Positions 1-7,316 of a stretch of DNA of 32,881 nucleotides are shown piece by piece. The stretch is from Acinetobacter gerneri DSM 14967 = CIP 107464 = MTCC 9824 (GTDB lineage Bacteria > Pseudomonadota > Gammaproteobacteria > Pseudomonadales > Moraxellaceae): NCBI RefSeq assembly GCF_000368565.1, contig NZ_KB849554.1, positions 1-32,881 on the forward strand, in the 5' to 3' direction. The notes beneath the pieces were generated by a model. It had not been told where the DNA came from and did no database searches. It was given only the letters and a program-made list of their open reading frames with translations. The translations under genes and the position numbers were made by a program. Within the stretch, counting starts at the first letter, position 1; every line of letters begins with the position of its first letter.

Positions 1-254
1 CTTTATAAGTAAAGCTCTTAAACTTGGCTCATCAATTTTCTGACAAATATTTCTCAAATAAACTTCGAGTAATTTCTACCAATCAATCAATGATAATTTT
101 TTTCAATGATCAACTAGCAAAAATCCACACAAGTTGTTCTTCATAATCTCTTAATGATCAATTCACTACCTCATCAGTAGTGAAAATCTAACGCAATACA
201 TTCTCAACAACTTAACCCTCTAAGCTAAGTTCGTTTGCTGTATCGCGTCGGGAT
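1..254 (-). ncRNA. Probable 5' leader of an rRNA operon (partial)
   Basis: About 250 bases downstream of the promoter at 255-289 hold no convincing ORF on either strand. They include a perfect 8-bp stem (163-170 with 178-185, 7-nt loop). The text resembles what I remember of Acinetobacter pre-16S leader or spacer sequence, but no mature rRNA or tRNA is visible. If correct, the mature 16S rRNA begins to the left of base 1. The alternative is a plain intergenic region. Confidence 0.4.
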
Positions 255-289
255 GCAGCGTATTCTATAGAGTTTTGAAACTAGCGCAA
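255..289 (-). promoter_or_regulatory. Probable stable-RNA (rRNA operon) promoter
   Basis: On the minus strand a -35-like TTGCGC (284-289) lies 16 bp from a -10-like TAGAAT (262-267), followed by a GC-rich stretch (ACGCTGC) like the discriminator of stringently controlled rRNA promoters. No reading frame follows to the window edge, which fits a non-coding leader. From memory, Acinetobacter genomes carry an rRNA operon beyond tyrS on this side of dnaA. The 16S gene itself would lie outside the window, so the identity is inferred. Confidence 0.5.
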
Positions 290-380
290 CCCCTATTTTG
301 AGTTATTTTGCTTGTGTGTCGTTTTTTTGGACTATTTCGCTAAAAAATATTACTTTTCACCTATTTTTTGAGCGTTTTTA

Positions 381-407
381 TTAAAAAATCCCGTCGAAAC
401 GGGATTT
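381..407 (-). terminator. Rho-independent terminator of the 5'-nucleotidase gene
   Basis: On the minus strand, shortly after the stop at 428, a perfect 9-bp stem (386-394 with 399-407) closes a TTCG tetraloop and is followed by a T-rich run. Confidence 0.85.
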
Positions 408-427
408 CTTTTAATTTTATTTTTTGA

Positions 428-2326
428 TTATTTAACTTTATCGATAAATAACTGGGTGCTGTAATCTGCTGTCGGGAGTTTATTTAGTTTTTTGGCTCCC
501 GCTATACCAGACATGCTATCTACATATTTTAGAAATGCTTCGGCGTAGTCCAAACCAACATCCATTCTGCGTTCACCTGTGATATTTTTCATCGTTGTAT
601 AGTAATCCCCACCATTTGCTAAAAAGTCTATGGTAATTAACTTATATGTCTTATTTGGGTCTATGGCTTGGTATTGGTTATTTTGATTTCGAACTTCGAG
701 CTGACTAATCCGCTGCCCCTTGTCTTTGGTCAAATCCACATTCCAACGCAAACCGCCTGTATATGGATAACTCCCGGTATTGTTCTGCGTAACTACAGCA
801 TCAATCGCATCTTCAAGAATAGCTTTAACTTCCGTCCCCGTCGCATCCAACCGTACCAAGACATTCTTAAATGGTAAGACGCTATAGATTTTGCCCACGC
901 TAACATCACCTAATGCAACGTCTTCACGGACACCACCACCATTTTGAAATGAAATGTCTGCGTTAAAGAAGTTTTTACCTTGTTGTAAAAATGCTTCAGC
1001 GATTATTTGCTGAATATCACCACCATGCGCATTGACCTGCGGATTTTTATTACAAATATCACCCAATACTGAACGGCTAATATCACGTATCGAGCCTGGT
1101 ACACGGCGCAAGCACAGATTCTCTGTCGTTTGGGCAATCACTTTTTTAGCAAAAGCATTTTTTTGTTCTTGATAAGGCTTCAGCACTGCCAAAGTCTTAA
1201 TATCTGGGTTTACAACAGTAAATGGCGCTTGATCAGTCTTTATTTGCTTTAAAATTTTGTCTTTTTCAGCATCTGTGGTTGCTGGAGCATCTTTTGCAGT
1301 CCGTTTAAAATCATTTGCAATCAAAACATGCGGCGTTCCACTACAACTTGATACTTTGCCATCTTTATCAAACTTAATATTTAAATCACCAACCAAATAG
1401 CTATATTGCCAAGCTTGCGCTACACATACCAAATCACCATCTTTATTTTTAAGCTGCGTTGGATAATCCCCTTCAGGGGTTAAGCCATATTTGCTCAAAC
1501 TCTTTGGCCCCAACAAACTATGTGAGTCTCCCCCGATAATGACATCGACACCACTTAAAGAGGTCGCCAATTTTTTATCTAGTTCATAGCCGACATGGGT
1601 TTGTAAAATAATTTTATTGATACCCTGTGCTTTTAATTGATTTATTTCTTTTTGTGCCGTTTCAATTTCATCACTAAACATCGTATCTGCGTTAGGTTGA
1701 GATGAATTTTTGGTTTTAGATGCGATCGTTAAACCGATAATCGCAAATTTCTGTCCATCTTTTTCAAATATCTGTGATTTTTGAATGTGCTTGGTCTGAT
1801 ATAAAGGCGAGGATGGACCAAAGGTGATATTTGCAGACAAAACTTTGGTTTTTTCTTTACAGTTACCTTGATCCAAAAAGTCGATAAACTTTTTCAAACC
1901 TGCATCTTTGGCATCGAATTCATGATTTCCAGGCGTAAACGTATCAAAACATACGCTATTCATCGCATCTGCATCCGCCTTACCATCTGTTAATGTGTAA
2001 TATAAATCGCCAGTCGTTGCATCACCTGCATGTATTTTCAAAACATTTTTTCGTTCTAAAGCCAATTGATTGATCAGCCCTGCAACACGTGCAAAACCAC
2101 CACTCGTCACAGAAAATTCTTCAGCCCCAGACCCTACATCAGCTTTAAACTTCAGGCTTTCTTCGTCCAGATGTGAATGGTGATCATTGATATGTAAAAT
2201 ATTCAATTCTAATGGTTGGGCTATGGGTGGAGTTAACAGCAGTGGCTCTTTATCATCATTACAGCCCGCTAAAAAAATCATAAGACCCAGTGAAGATAAA
2301 CAAATTTTATAATTTTGTCGCAACAT
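428..2326 (-). CDS. Lipoprotein 5'-nucleotidase / metallophosphatase
   Basis: This 632-aa protein has the two-domain layout of the UshA/NadN 5'-nucleotidase family. The N-terminus is a lipoprotein signal with lipobox LAGC (Cys22), so it should be anchored in a membrane facing the periplasm. The metallophosphatase domain shows the usual metal-ligand blocks: HINDHHSHL near residue 45, GDATTGD near 100, PGNHEFDAKD near 130, and GGDSHSLLG near 265. The C-terminal substrate domain has NGGGVREDV near 465 and FLANGGDYYT near 570. It probably hydrolyses extracellular nucleotides (AMP, UDP-sugars or NAD) for salvage of nucleoside and phosphate; the exact substrate cannot be read from sequence. It is monocistronic with its own terminator. 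A 9-bp inverted repeat lies in its 5' leader (2335-2358). Confidence 0.9.
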   Translation of the reverse strand: MLRQNYKICLSSLGLMIFLAGCNDDKEPLLLTPPIAQPLELNILHINDHHSHLDEESLKFKADVGSGAEEFSVTSGGFARVAGLINQLALERKNVLKIHAGDATTGDLYYTLTDGKADADAMNSVCFDTFTPGNHEFDAKDAGLKKFIDFLDQGNCKEKTKVLSANITFGPSSPLYQTKHIQKSQIFEKDGQKFAIIGLTIASKTKNSSQPNADTMFSDEIETAQKEINQLKAQGINKIILQTHVGYELDKKLATSLSGVDVIIGGDSHSLLGPKSLSKYGLTPEGDYPTQLKNKDGDLVCVAQAWQYSYLVGDLNIKFDKDGKVSSCSGTPHVLIANDFKRTAKDAPATTDAEKDKILKQIKTDQAPFTVVNPDIKTLAVLKPYQEQKNAFAKKVIAQTTENLCLRRVPGSIRDISRSVLGDICNKNPQVNAHGGDIQQIIAEAFLQQGKNFFNADISFQNGGGVREDVALGDVSVGKIYSVLPFKNVLVRLDATGTEVKAILEDAIDAVVTQNNTGSYPYTGGLRWNVDLTKDKGQRISQLEVRNQNNQYQAIDPNKTYKLITIDFLANGGDYYTTMKNITGERRMDVGLDYAEAFLKYVDSMSGIAGAKKLNKLPTADYSTQLFIDKVK

Positions 2327-2334
2327 GGCATTTT

Positions 2335-2358
2335 CTCAATGTTATGTAAAACATTGAG
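2335..2358 (-). promoter_or_regulatory. Inverted repeat in the nucleotidase leader
   Basis: A perfect 9-bp inverted repeat (2335-2343 with 2350-2358, 6-nt loop) lies 8 nt upstream of the ATG at 2326, where the ribosome binding site should be. It could act as an operator or as a hairpin masking translation initiation. No function is demonstrated. Confidence 0.35.
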
Positions 2359-2410
2359 TTTGCTTAGTTAAGGTTTAATTTTGATGAAATTTTAAGCTGT
2401 AAAATTCATG

Positions 2411-2680
2411 CTATATATATTTGATTCCATCAATCACCTCAACAATTGTTTCTATTTTTTGTTGATAATTTTCTGCTGCAAAAAAGAGTCGTGCTTGTTC
2501 TGGCAAAAATCGTTGTATTAGAAAAAATAGTTGATATTTTTCAACCATATCCATTTGTTCAAATGTCGCCAGCACATCAGCATGTTGTTCGATTTTAATG
2601 GCTTTTGAGGTAGTATCGAACAAATATTCAAGAATCAAATTTGCTTTATCATCAAAGCTTTGTCGTTGTAATCTTTGCAT
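2411..2680 (-). CDS. Small protein of unknown function
   Basis: An 89-aa reading frame I do not recognise. It is hydrophilic and rich in Q, F and acidic residues, with no signal peptide, membrane segment or cysteine motif. A GAGG ribosome binding site sits 6 nt before the ATG, which supports real translation. It lies between the tauD terminator and the nucleotidase gene, with no clear terminator of its own, so it may be co-transcribed with the nucleotidase gene. Predicted mostly helical and cytoplasmic by eye. Confidence 0.7.
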   Translation of the reverse strand: MQRLQRQSFDDKANLILEYLFDTTSKAIKIEQHADVLATFEQMDMVEKYQLFFLIQRFLPEQARLFFAAENYQQKIETIVEVIDGIKYI

Positions 2681-2835
2681 AATGACCTCTGGATGGCTTG
2701 GGTCTAAGTTTTATTATGCGTCGAGTTATGTGTAATTAAAATACTCTTTTCTCTCTCATTTTTTAATTTTTGTTAATTTATCCATTTCAAACAATCTACA
2801 TCACATTTTCATACCGATATATTTTGCATAGATAT

Positions 2836-2868
2836 AAAAAACCAAGAAATATTGTTTCTTGGTTTTTT
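2836..2868 (-). terminator. Terminator of the tau operon
   Basis: A hairpin with a 13-bp stem (AAAAACCAAGAAA and its complement) and a T-run lies just past the tauD stop codon. It is A-rich on one side and T-rich on the other, so it could work in both directions. Confidence 0.85.
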
Positions 2869-2892
2869 AAAATTTCAGCAAATAGTCATCAC

Positions 2893-3756
2893 TTAATCTG
2901 CACGATAATAAGGTTTATCTCCCATCAATGTCGCGCGATTCATTACTCGATGTGCAGGACGATAATCATCGACTGCATAATGGAAAGTACAGCGATTATC
3001 CCAAAATGCAACGTCATTGGCTTTCCAAGACCAACGCACAACAAACTCAGGTTTTTGAATATGTTCAAACAACATTTTCAATACTGCATCACTTTCTTTG
3101 GCTTCAAGTTCATTAATGCGAGTAGTAAAACCTTCACTGACAAATAATGCCTTGCGACCCGTTACAGGATGGGTACGAATCACAGGATGTGAAATAGGTG
3201 GATGTTTTTTCTTCGCTGCTTCTAATTTTTCACGTTCAGCAGGATCACTGCCAAAACGATTTTCAGGAAATGAACGCGCAATATCATGTGTCGCTGTCAA
3301 ACCCCCTAACATATTTTGCATTGGTTTTGATAAGGCTTCAAAAGCAGCTGTACCACTCGACCAAAGTGTATCACCACCCCACGCTGGAACTTTTTTAGCA
3401 CTTAAAATCGCGCCCATTGCAGGTTCTTCAAGGAAAGTTACATCTGTATGCCAAAGCGCATTGTCACGCAAATCATTGAGCTCAGTATCCAAAACCATAA
3501 TTTCTGGTTGTTCTGGAATATTTGGATAGATCGGATGGATATGTAACTGACCAAATTGACGCGCAAATGCTGCATGTTGCTGTGGAGTCATGACTTGATC
3601 ACGGAAAAAAATCACTTGATGTTTCAATAAAGCCGCTTCAATAAAGTTTTTGGCTTCGACTGTTAATGGTTGATTAAAATCAATACCTTCAATCAATGCA
3701 CCAATCGTAGGATTGAGCGGTGTCACTTTAAAAGTATTTGAAACAATAGCGTTCAT
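2893..3756 (-). CDS. tauD: Taurine dioxygenase TauD
   Basis: Alpha-ketoglutarate/Fe(II)-dependent dioxygenase that converts taurine to sulfite and aminoacetaldehyde, releasing sulfur for assimilation in the cytoplasm. The Fe-binding HxD is visible as WHTDVTF near residue 103. The distal His and the 2-oxoglutarate-binding Arg lie in the C-terminal block around WDNRCTFHYAVDDYRPAHR. The start chosen is the ATG at 3756 (287 aa, close to the 283 aa of E. coli TauD), because GAGGAAGAA lies immediately upstream; an in-frame ATG at 3786 would add 10 residues but has a poorer site. It follows tauABC on the same strand but is separated from tauC by a MITE-like element (3871-4138), which may alter its co-expression. 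Confidence 0.93.
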   Translation of the reverse strand: MNAIVSNTFKVTPLNPTIGALIEGIDFNQPLTVEAKNFIEAALLKHQVIFFRDQVMTPQQHAAFARQFGQLHIHPIYPNIPEQPEIMVLDTELNDLRDNALWHTDVTFLEEPAMGAILSAKKVPAWGGDTLWSSGTAAFEALSKPMQNMLGGLTATHDIARSFPENRFGSDPAEREKLEAAKKKHPPISHPVIRTHPVTGRKALFVSEGFTTRINELEAKESDAVLKMLFEHIQKPEFVVRWSWKANDVAFWDNRCTFHYAVDDYRPAHRVMNRATLMGDKPYYRAD

Positions 3757-3870
3757 TTCTTCCTCGATCATCTTCTGATGCGTCAAAACATCTCAACCTT
3801 CAAACCTTTCTGGCTTTAAATCATGTCATCCATAGCCAAATCAAGTTTTATAAAATCAAATAGAGCTGGT

Positions 3871-4138
3871 TAGGGTCTGTTGACATTTCAAATTGGTTGC
3901 GACGATGAGTATTTTTTAGATGATATGAGGCGTAGATTGAAAAATTTAGTCATCTAAATGATCAAGCTACAACGAAATAGCATCAAAAAATACTCTCGTC
4001 CCACAGGGTTGTAGCTAAAATTATCTCAGGCTTCGTTACGAAATTTGAAAATGGTCTCGCTATTCTCTGCATTTCGTGCCTTGCCTGCTCAATTTTAGCC
4101 AACAACGCAATTCAGTTATGAAATGTCAACAGACCCTA
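3871..4138. mobile_element. MITE-like element with perfect 20-bp terminal inverted repeats
   Basis: A 268-bp non-coding element. Its ends, TAGGGTCTGTTGACATTTCA (3871-3890) and 4119-4138, are exact reverse complements. A second, internal inverted repeat pairs the region around 3903-3925 with that around 3980-4003 (shared core GAGTATTTTTT). It encodes no protein, so any movement would depend on a transposase elsewhere. A TA at each edge is compatible with a TA target duplication, but this cannot be separated from the palindromic ends. It begins 2 bp beyond the tauC stop codon. A decayed, internally deleted relative lies at 17455-17564. Confidence 0.8.
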
Positions 4139-4140
4139 GA

Positions 4141-4986
4141 TTAATGGGCTTGTCTATCCCAAGGAACTAAACGTTTTTGCAAACGGCGTAGTCCTATTTC
4201 CAAAGCAAAGGCAATGACTGCAATAATCAATATGCCAACAATCACTACATCCGTTGCCAAAAGCTGTGATGAAGACTGCACCATAAAACCTAAGCCTTCA
4301 GATGCACCAACCAACTCAGCAGCAACCAGTGTTGACCAACCCACACCTAAGCCTATGCGAATACCTGTCAAAATATGTGGTAATGCACTCGGTAAAACCA
4401 CATGTTTAATGATCTGACTAGAACTTGCACCTAATGATTGTGCAGCGCGAATTTTAGCTTGATCCACAGAACGCACACCTGTAGCGGTAGAAATCACAAT
4501 CGGGGCAAAAATCGCAAGATAAATCAGTAATACTTTGGATAATTCACCAATACCACACCAAATCACGATCAAAGGTAAATATGCCAAAGGTGGAATTGGG
4601 CGGTAAAACTCGATGATAGGATCTAAGATACCTCTCACAATTTTGCTGCGCCCAATCGCGATTCCGACAGGTATTGCAGTCAAAATTGCAGCAACCAGAG
4701 CAACACCTATACGTCCCAAGCTTGCACCAATATGGCTCCACAAACTGATACTCATATAACCATTGCTGAGTAAATCTTGAAAACGGTCGATAACTGCGGC
4801 TGGTGATGGCAAAAATAATGCATCGATCCAACCCATCGCTGTAACCAGCCACCATATAAAAATCAGCGTTGCAAGTGTGATCAAGCTAATCAAAGTCACA
4901 TTGGTTTCACGTGGAACCTTTACTGTTTTTTTGCTGGACTCTGATTCACTTTGTTCAAGTGCTTTAGGGTTTAATTGAGCAGTCAT
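4141..4986 (-). CDS. tauC: Taurine ABC transporter permease TauC
   Basis: A 281-aa inner-membrane permease of the BPD_transp_1 (SsuC/TauC) type. About 35 hydrophilic N-terminal residues precede a first membrane helix (LISLITLATLIFIWWLV), then a series of hydrophobic segments. The EAA-type loop that contacts the ATPase is seen near AAQSLGASSSQIIKHVVLPSALP. It forms the channel through which taurine delivered by TauA enters, powered by TauB. It starts 2 nt after the tauB stop with GAGG inside the end of tauB, so translation is probably coupled. Its TAA stop is intact although a MITE begins 2 bp beyond. Codons near the start carry a parS-like 16-mer at 4903-4918. Confidence 0.93.
   Translation of the reverse strand: MTAQLNPKALEQSESESSKKTVKVPRETNVTLISLITLATLIFIWWLVTAMGWIDALFLPSPAAVIDRFQDLLSNGYMSISLWSHIGASLGRIGVALVAAILTAIPVGIAIGRSKIVRGILDPIIEFYRPIPPLAYLPLIVIWCGIGELSKVLLIYLAIFAPIVISTATGVRSVDQAKIRAAQSLGASSSQIIKHVVLPSALPHILTGIRIGLGVGWSTLVAAELVGASEGLGFMVQSSSQLLATDVVIVGILIIAVIAFALEIGLRRLQKRLVPWDRQAH
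4903..4918. promoter_or_regulatory. parS-like ParB site (inside tauC)
   Basis: GGTTTCACGTGGAACC matches the known parS core (TGTTYCACGTGRAACA) at all positions except the outermost bases. It lies in the tauC coding region, about 19 kb from oriC, and is one of five similar 16-mers in the window. Confidence 0.5.
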
Positions 4987-4988
4987 GA

Positions 4989-5786
4989 TTAAACCTCTAC
5001 AACTTGTTTTTTGGATTGACTATTTTGAATAAACACACGATTCAACACATATTCACGCATTTCAATAAATTGAGGATCTGATTTGATACTTCTCGCAGAC
5101 TCACCATTAGCATAGCGTTTAGCAAAATCGAGCTGAAGTTTTTCCACGATACGGCCGGGGTTTGGCGCAAGAATAATTAAATCAGTCGCCAAAAACACCG
5201 CTTCTTCAATATCATGTGTAATCAAAAATGTTGGCTTTGCTGTGCTTTTCCAAACTTCCAACAATAGACATTGCATCTGTTCTCGAATAAAGGCATCCAA
5301 CGCGCCAAAAGGCTCATCCATCAACAAAATCTTAGGATTGGATGCAAGTGCTCGTGCTAAACCAATACGTTGTCTTTGTCCGCCAGAAAGCTCCCAAATA
5401 TGACGCTCGGCAAAACCTTCAAGATCAACCAATTTTAATAATTCTTCTGCACGACGTTTTTGTGTCGCTTTATCTACACCAGCAAGTTCCAAGCCAAAAG
5501 AAATATTGCTCGCAACATTTTGCCATGGCAATAACACATCATCCTGAAAAACCACGCCACGATCACGACTAGGTGCAGTGATCGGTTCACCATCTAGCGT
5601 TAAAAGACCTGAGCGAGGCTGTGTAAAACCTGCAATCAAATTGAGCAAAGTTGTTTTACCACTACCTGATGCACCGAGTGCAACCATCAATTGCTCAGAA
5701 CCCAATTCAAACGAAATATCTTCAAGCACCACTTGGTCTGCACCTGGGTACTGTGCTTGGACATGTTCAACAGTCAATACAGCCAT
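4989..5786 (-). CDS. tauB: Taurine ABC transporter ATP-binding protein TauB
   Basis: ATPase subunit of the taurine importer. Visible motifs: Walker A (GASGSGKTT near residue 39), signature LSGGQRQRIGLARAL near 134, Walker B ILLMDEPFGALDA, and the switch His in LITHDIEEAVFLATD. The C-terminal stretch SARSIKSDPQFIEMREYVLNRVF closely follows E. coli TauB as I remember it. The start at 5786 (265 aa) is preferred because GGAAGGAT lies 8 nt upstream; a longer reading frame from 5843 would overlap tauA and add 19 atypical residues. It lies 16 nt after tauA and 2 nt before tauC, so the three are one operon. Confidence 0.94.
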   Translation of the reverse strand: MAVLTVEHVQAQYPGADQVVLEDISFELGSEQLMVALGASGSGKTTLLNLIAGFTQPRSGLLTLDGEPITAPSRDRGVVFQDDVLLPWQNVASNISFGLELAGVDKATQKRRAEELLKLVDLEGFAERHIWELSGGQRQRIGLARALASNPKILLMDEPFGALDAFIREQMQCLLLEVWKSTAKPTFLITHDIEEAVFLATDLIILAPNPGRIVEKLQLDFAKRYANGESARSIKSDPQFIEMREYVLNRVFIQNSQSKKQVVEV

Positions 5787-5802
5787 GATGAAATCCTTCC
5801 GA

Positions 5803-6813
5803 TTATTTAGCTTGAGATGATTGCTTTGTTTGAGCAATTTCAATAAAACGTGTGGTCACAAAATTTTGGTAATTCGGTGAAACCTTTTTCACTAAACCTT
5901 GCGCCTTTAAAAAACCCACCGAATTGGCAATGTTCTTTACTGTATTTCCGCCCAGATACTGCTGACTTAACTGCGTCTTGCGATCTGGATAATCTGCACC
6001 TGCCAACAATCCAGGAACGTCTTTTGCATCAACACCTGTGATCTTGGCAATCTTTTGCACAGCTTTGGTATCTGCTGTCCAATGCTGTTTAGTTCGGTTA
6101 TACGCTTCGTAATAACTCAAAGTGACATTGGAAAATTTACGTAAAACTTCTGGATGTTGATCAGCAAAATCTTGTCGAGCCACCCAAACTTCAAAAGTCG
6201 GTGAACCCCACTGCCCTACTTGCCCTGCATCCGTCAGTACCGTGCCATTTTTCTTGATATTGGCAAGTGCTGGTGACCAAACAAAGGCTGCATCGATATC
6301 ACCACGTTTCCAAGCTGCATTGATTTCAGCAGGTTTTAAATTGAGTAATCGAATTTGGTTGGTTTGAATATTCCAATGTTTTAAAGCCCCTAAAAGGCTG
6401 TAATGCGATGTAGATGCAAACGGCGTAGCTACTTTTTTACCAATCAAATCTTTCGGACTATGGATACCTGAACCATTTCGCACCACTAAAGCTTCAGCAC
6501 TTTTCAAATCGGTAGAAATCAAAAATACTTTTACGGGTAGTTTATTGGCAACCGCAGCACCCAAAGGACTCGAACCAATTAAAGCAATATCAACGGAACC
6601 TGAGGCCAATGCTGTCAGTACCTCTGCTCCACTATTAAACAATCGCCAATCCAATTTTTCACCGATCACTTTGTCGTAGACCCCATCTGCTTGAGCAACT
6701 TTTGCTGGCTCAATATTGGTTTGATAACCAATCACGATAGGGCGAGCAACGGCTAAGCTATTTGCCAATAAACAAATGACTGCACTTTGCAAAATGATTT
6801 GCGTCAATTTCAT
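5803..6813 (-). CDS. tauA: Taurine-binding periplasmic protein TauA
   Basis: A 336-aa substrate-binding protein that captures taurine in the periplasm for TauBC. The N-terminus is a Sec signal peptide (hydrophobic residues 5-21, cleavage likely after AVA near residue 23). The mature part begins PIVIGYQTNIEPAKVAQADG, which is characteristic of the TauA family. Further conserved blocks are ALASGSVDIALIGSSPLGAA, SALVVRNG-like SAEALVVRNG, PFASTSHYSLLGALKHW and GQWGSPTFEVWV. It is the first gene of the operon, so the promoter should lie in 6814-6960. Taurine genes are usually induced by sulfate starvation through a CysB/Cbl-type LysR regulator; no regulator gene is nearby and no operator could be assigned. 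Confidence 0.94.
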   Translation of the reverse strand: MKLTQIILQSAVICLLANSLAVARPIVIGYQTNIEPAKVAQADGVYDKVIGEKLDWRLFNSGAEVLTALASGSVDIALIGSSPLGAAVANKLPVKVFLISTDLKSAEALVVRNGSGIHSPKDLIGKKVATPFASTSHYSLLGALKHWNIQTNQIRLLNLKPAEINAAWKRGDIDAAFVWSPALANIKKNGTVLTDAGQVGQWGSPTFEVWVARQDFADQHPEVLRKFSNVTLSYYEAYNRTKQHWTADTKAVQKIAKITGVDAKDVPGLLAGADYPDRKTQLSQQYLGGNTVKNIANSVGFLKAQGLVKKVSPNYQNFVTTRFIEIAQTKQSSQAK

Positions 6814-7010
6814 GGTGGTTTTGGGATCTTCAGAAAAATAGTGGAAAACTCACGTTTCAAATTACAATGCTAAGTAATTTACTCGGATATAAAAAATATC
6901 TTTTTATGCTTTGTATATCTGTTTTTTTGCTTAAGCGAATTTGAATGATTTAGAATAAAAAATTGCAGATTTATTTTTTAAAATTTCTAAACATTTGATA
7001 AATAAATAAA
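6814..7010. other. AT-rich intergenic region upstream of tauA
   Basis: No convincing gene. It must hold the tau operon promoter (minus strand). A near-palindromic AT-rich block around 6886-6910 (ATATAAAAAATATCTTTTTAT) is the most operator-like sequence, but I cannot assign a regulator. Confidence 0.5.
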
Positions 7011-7044
7011 AGAGAAAGAGATCTCTCCCAAAATCTCTTTCTCT
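7011..7044 (-). terminator. Terminator-like hairpin in tyrS-tauA gap
   Basis: Perfect 12-bp stem AGAGAAAGAGAT with a 10-nt loop. On the minus strand it is followed by TTTATTTATTTAT. It is separate from the tyrS terminator 220 bp upstream. Confidence 0.65.
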
Positions 7045-7170
7045 TTGAAGCAGGTACTACAGTGTTATTTGAGTTTTAACTTTTCAAAATAATTTTTATT
7101 GTGTTGTTACCCTCTAGAACGTGAAAATCACCTCTATTTGGCAAATAAATCTTAATAACTTATTAAAATT
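7011..7170 (-). ncRNA. Candidate small RNA between tyrS and tauA
   Basis: On the minus strand, beyond the tyrS terminator, there is a possible promoter (TTGCCA at about 7182-7187 and an AT-rich -10 about 17 nt later). The stretch ends in a perfect 12-bp stem (7011-7022 with 7033-7044, 10-nt loop) followed by a T-rich tract, which is a good intrinsic terminator. No ORF lies between, so an RNA of roughly 140-150 nt is plausible. The promoter is weakly supported. The alternative is a second, backup terminator for tyrS. Confidence 0.25.
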
Positions 7171-7263
7171 AAATCAATCATTTTGGCAAAATTTAATCAT
7201 TGTTTTACATTATTTTTTTTCAAAGTACTTATATTAATTACATATAAGCTTATATATTTTCAT

Positions 7264-7296
7264 AAAAAAAGAGCCAATATTTAATTGGCTCTTTTT
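7264..7296 (-). terminator. Terminator of tyrS
   Basis: Long hairpin (AAAAAGAGCCAAT paired with ATTGGCTCTTTTT) ending in a T-run, 20 nt past the tyrS stop codon. Nearly symmetric, so it may act in both directions. Confidence 0.9.
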
Positions 7297-7316
7297 GCTC
7301 ACAAGATATTTTTCAA

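Noticed and set aside
2770..3529. Plus-strand reading frames of 60-143 codons across the tauD region
   Set aside because: They lie antisense to or overlap tauD, whose motifs, length and ribosome binding site are clear; none shows a recognisable domain.
5787..5843. Longer tauB start adding 19 residues
   Set aside because: It would overlap the tauA coding end and lacks a ribosome binding site as good as GGAAGGAT before 5786; the extra residues do not resemble TauB.
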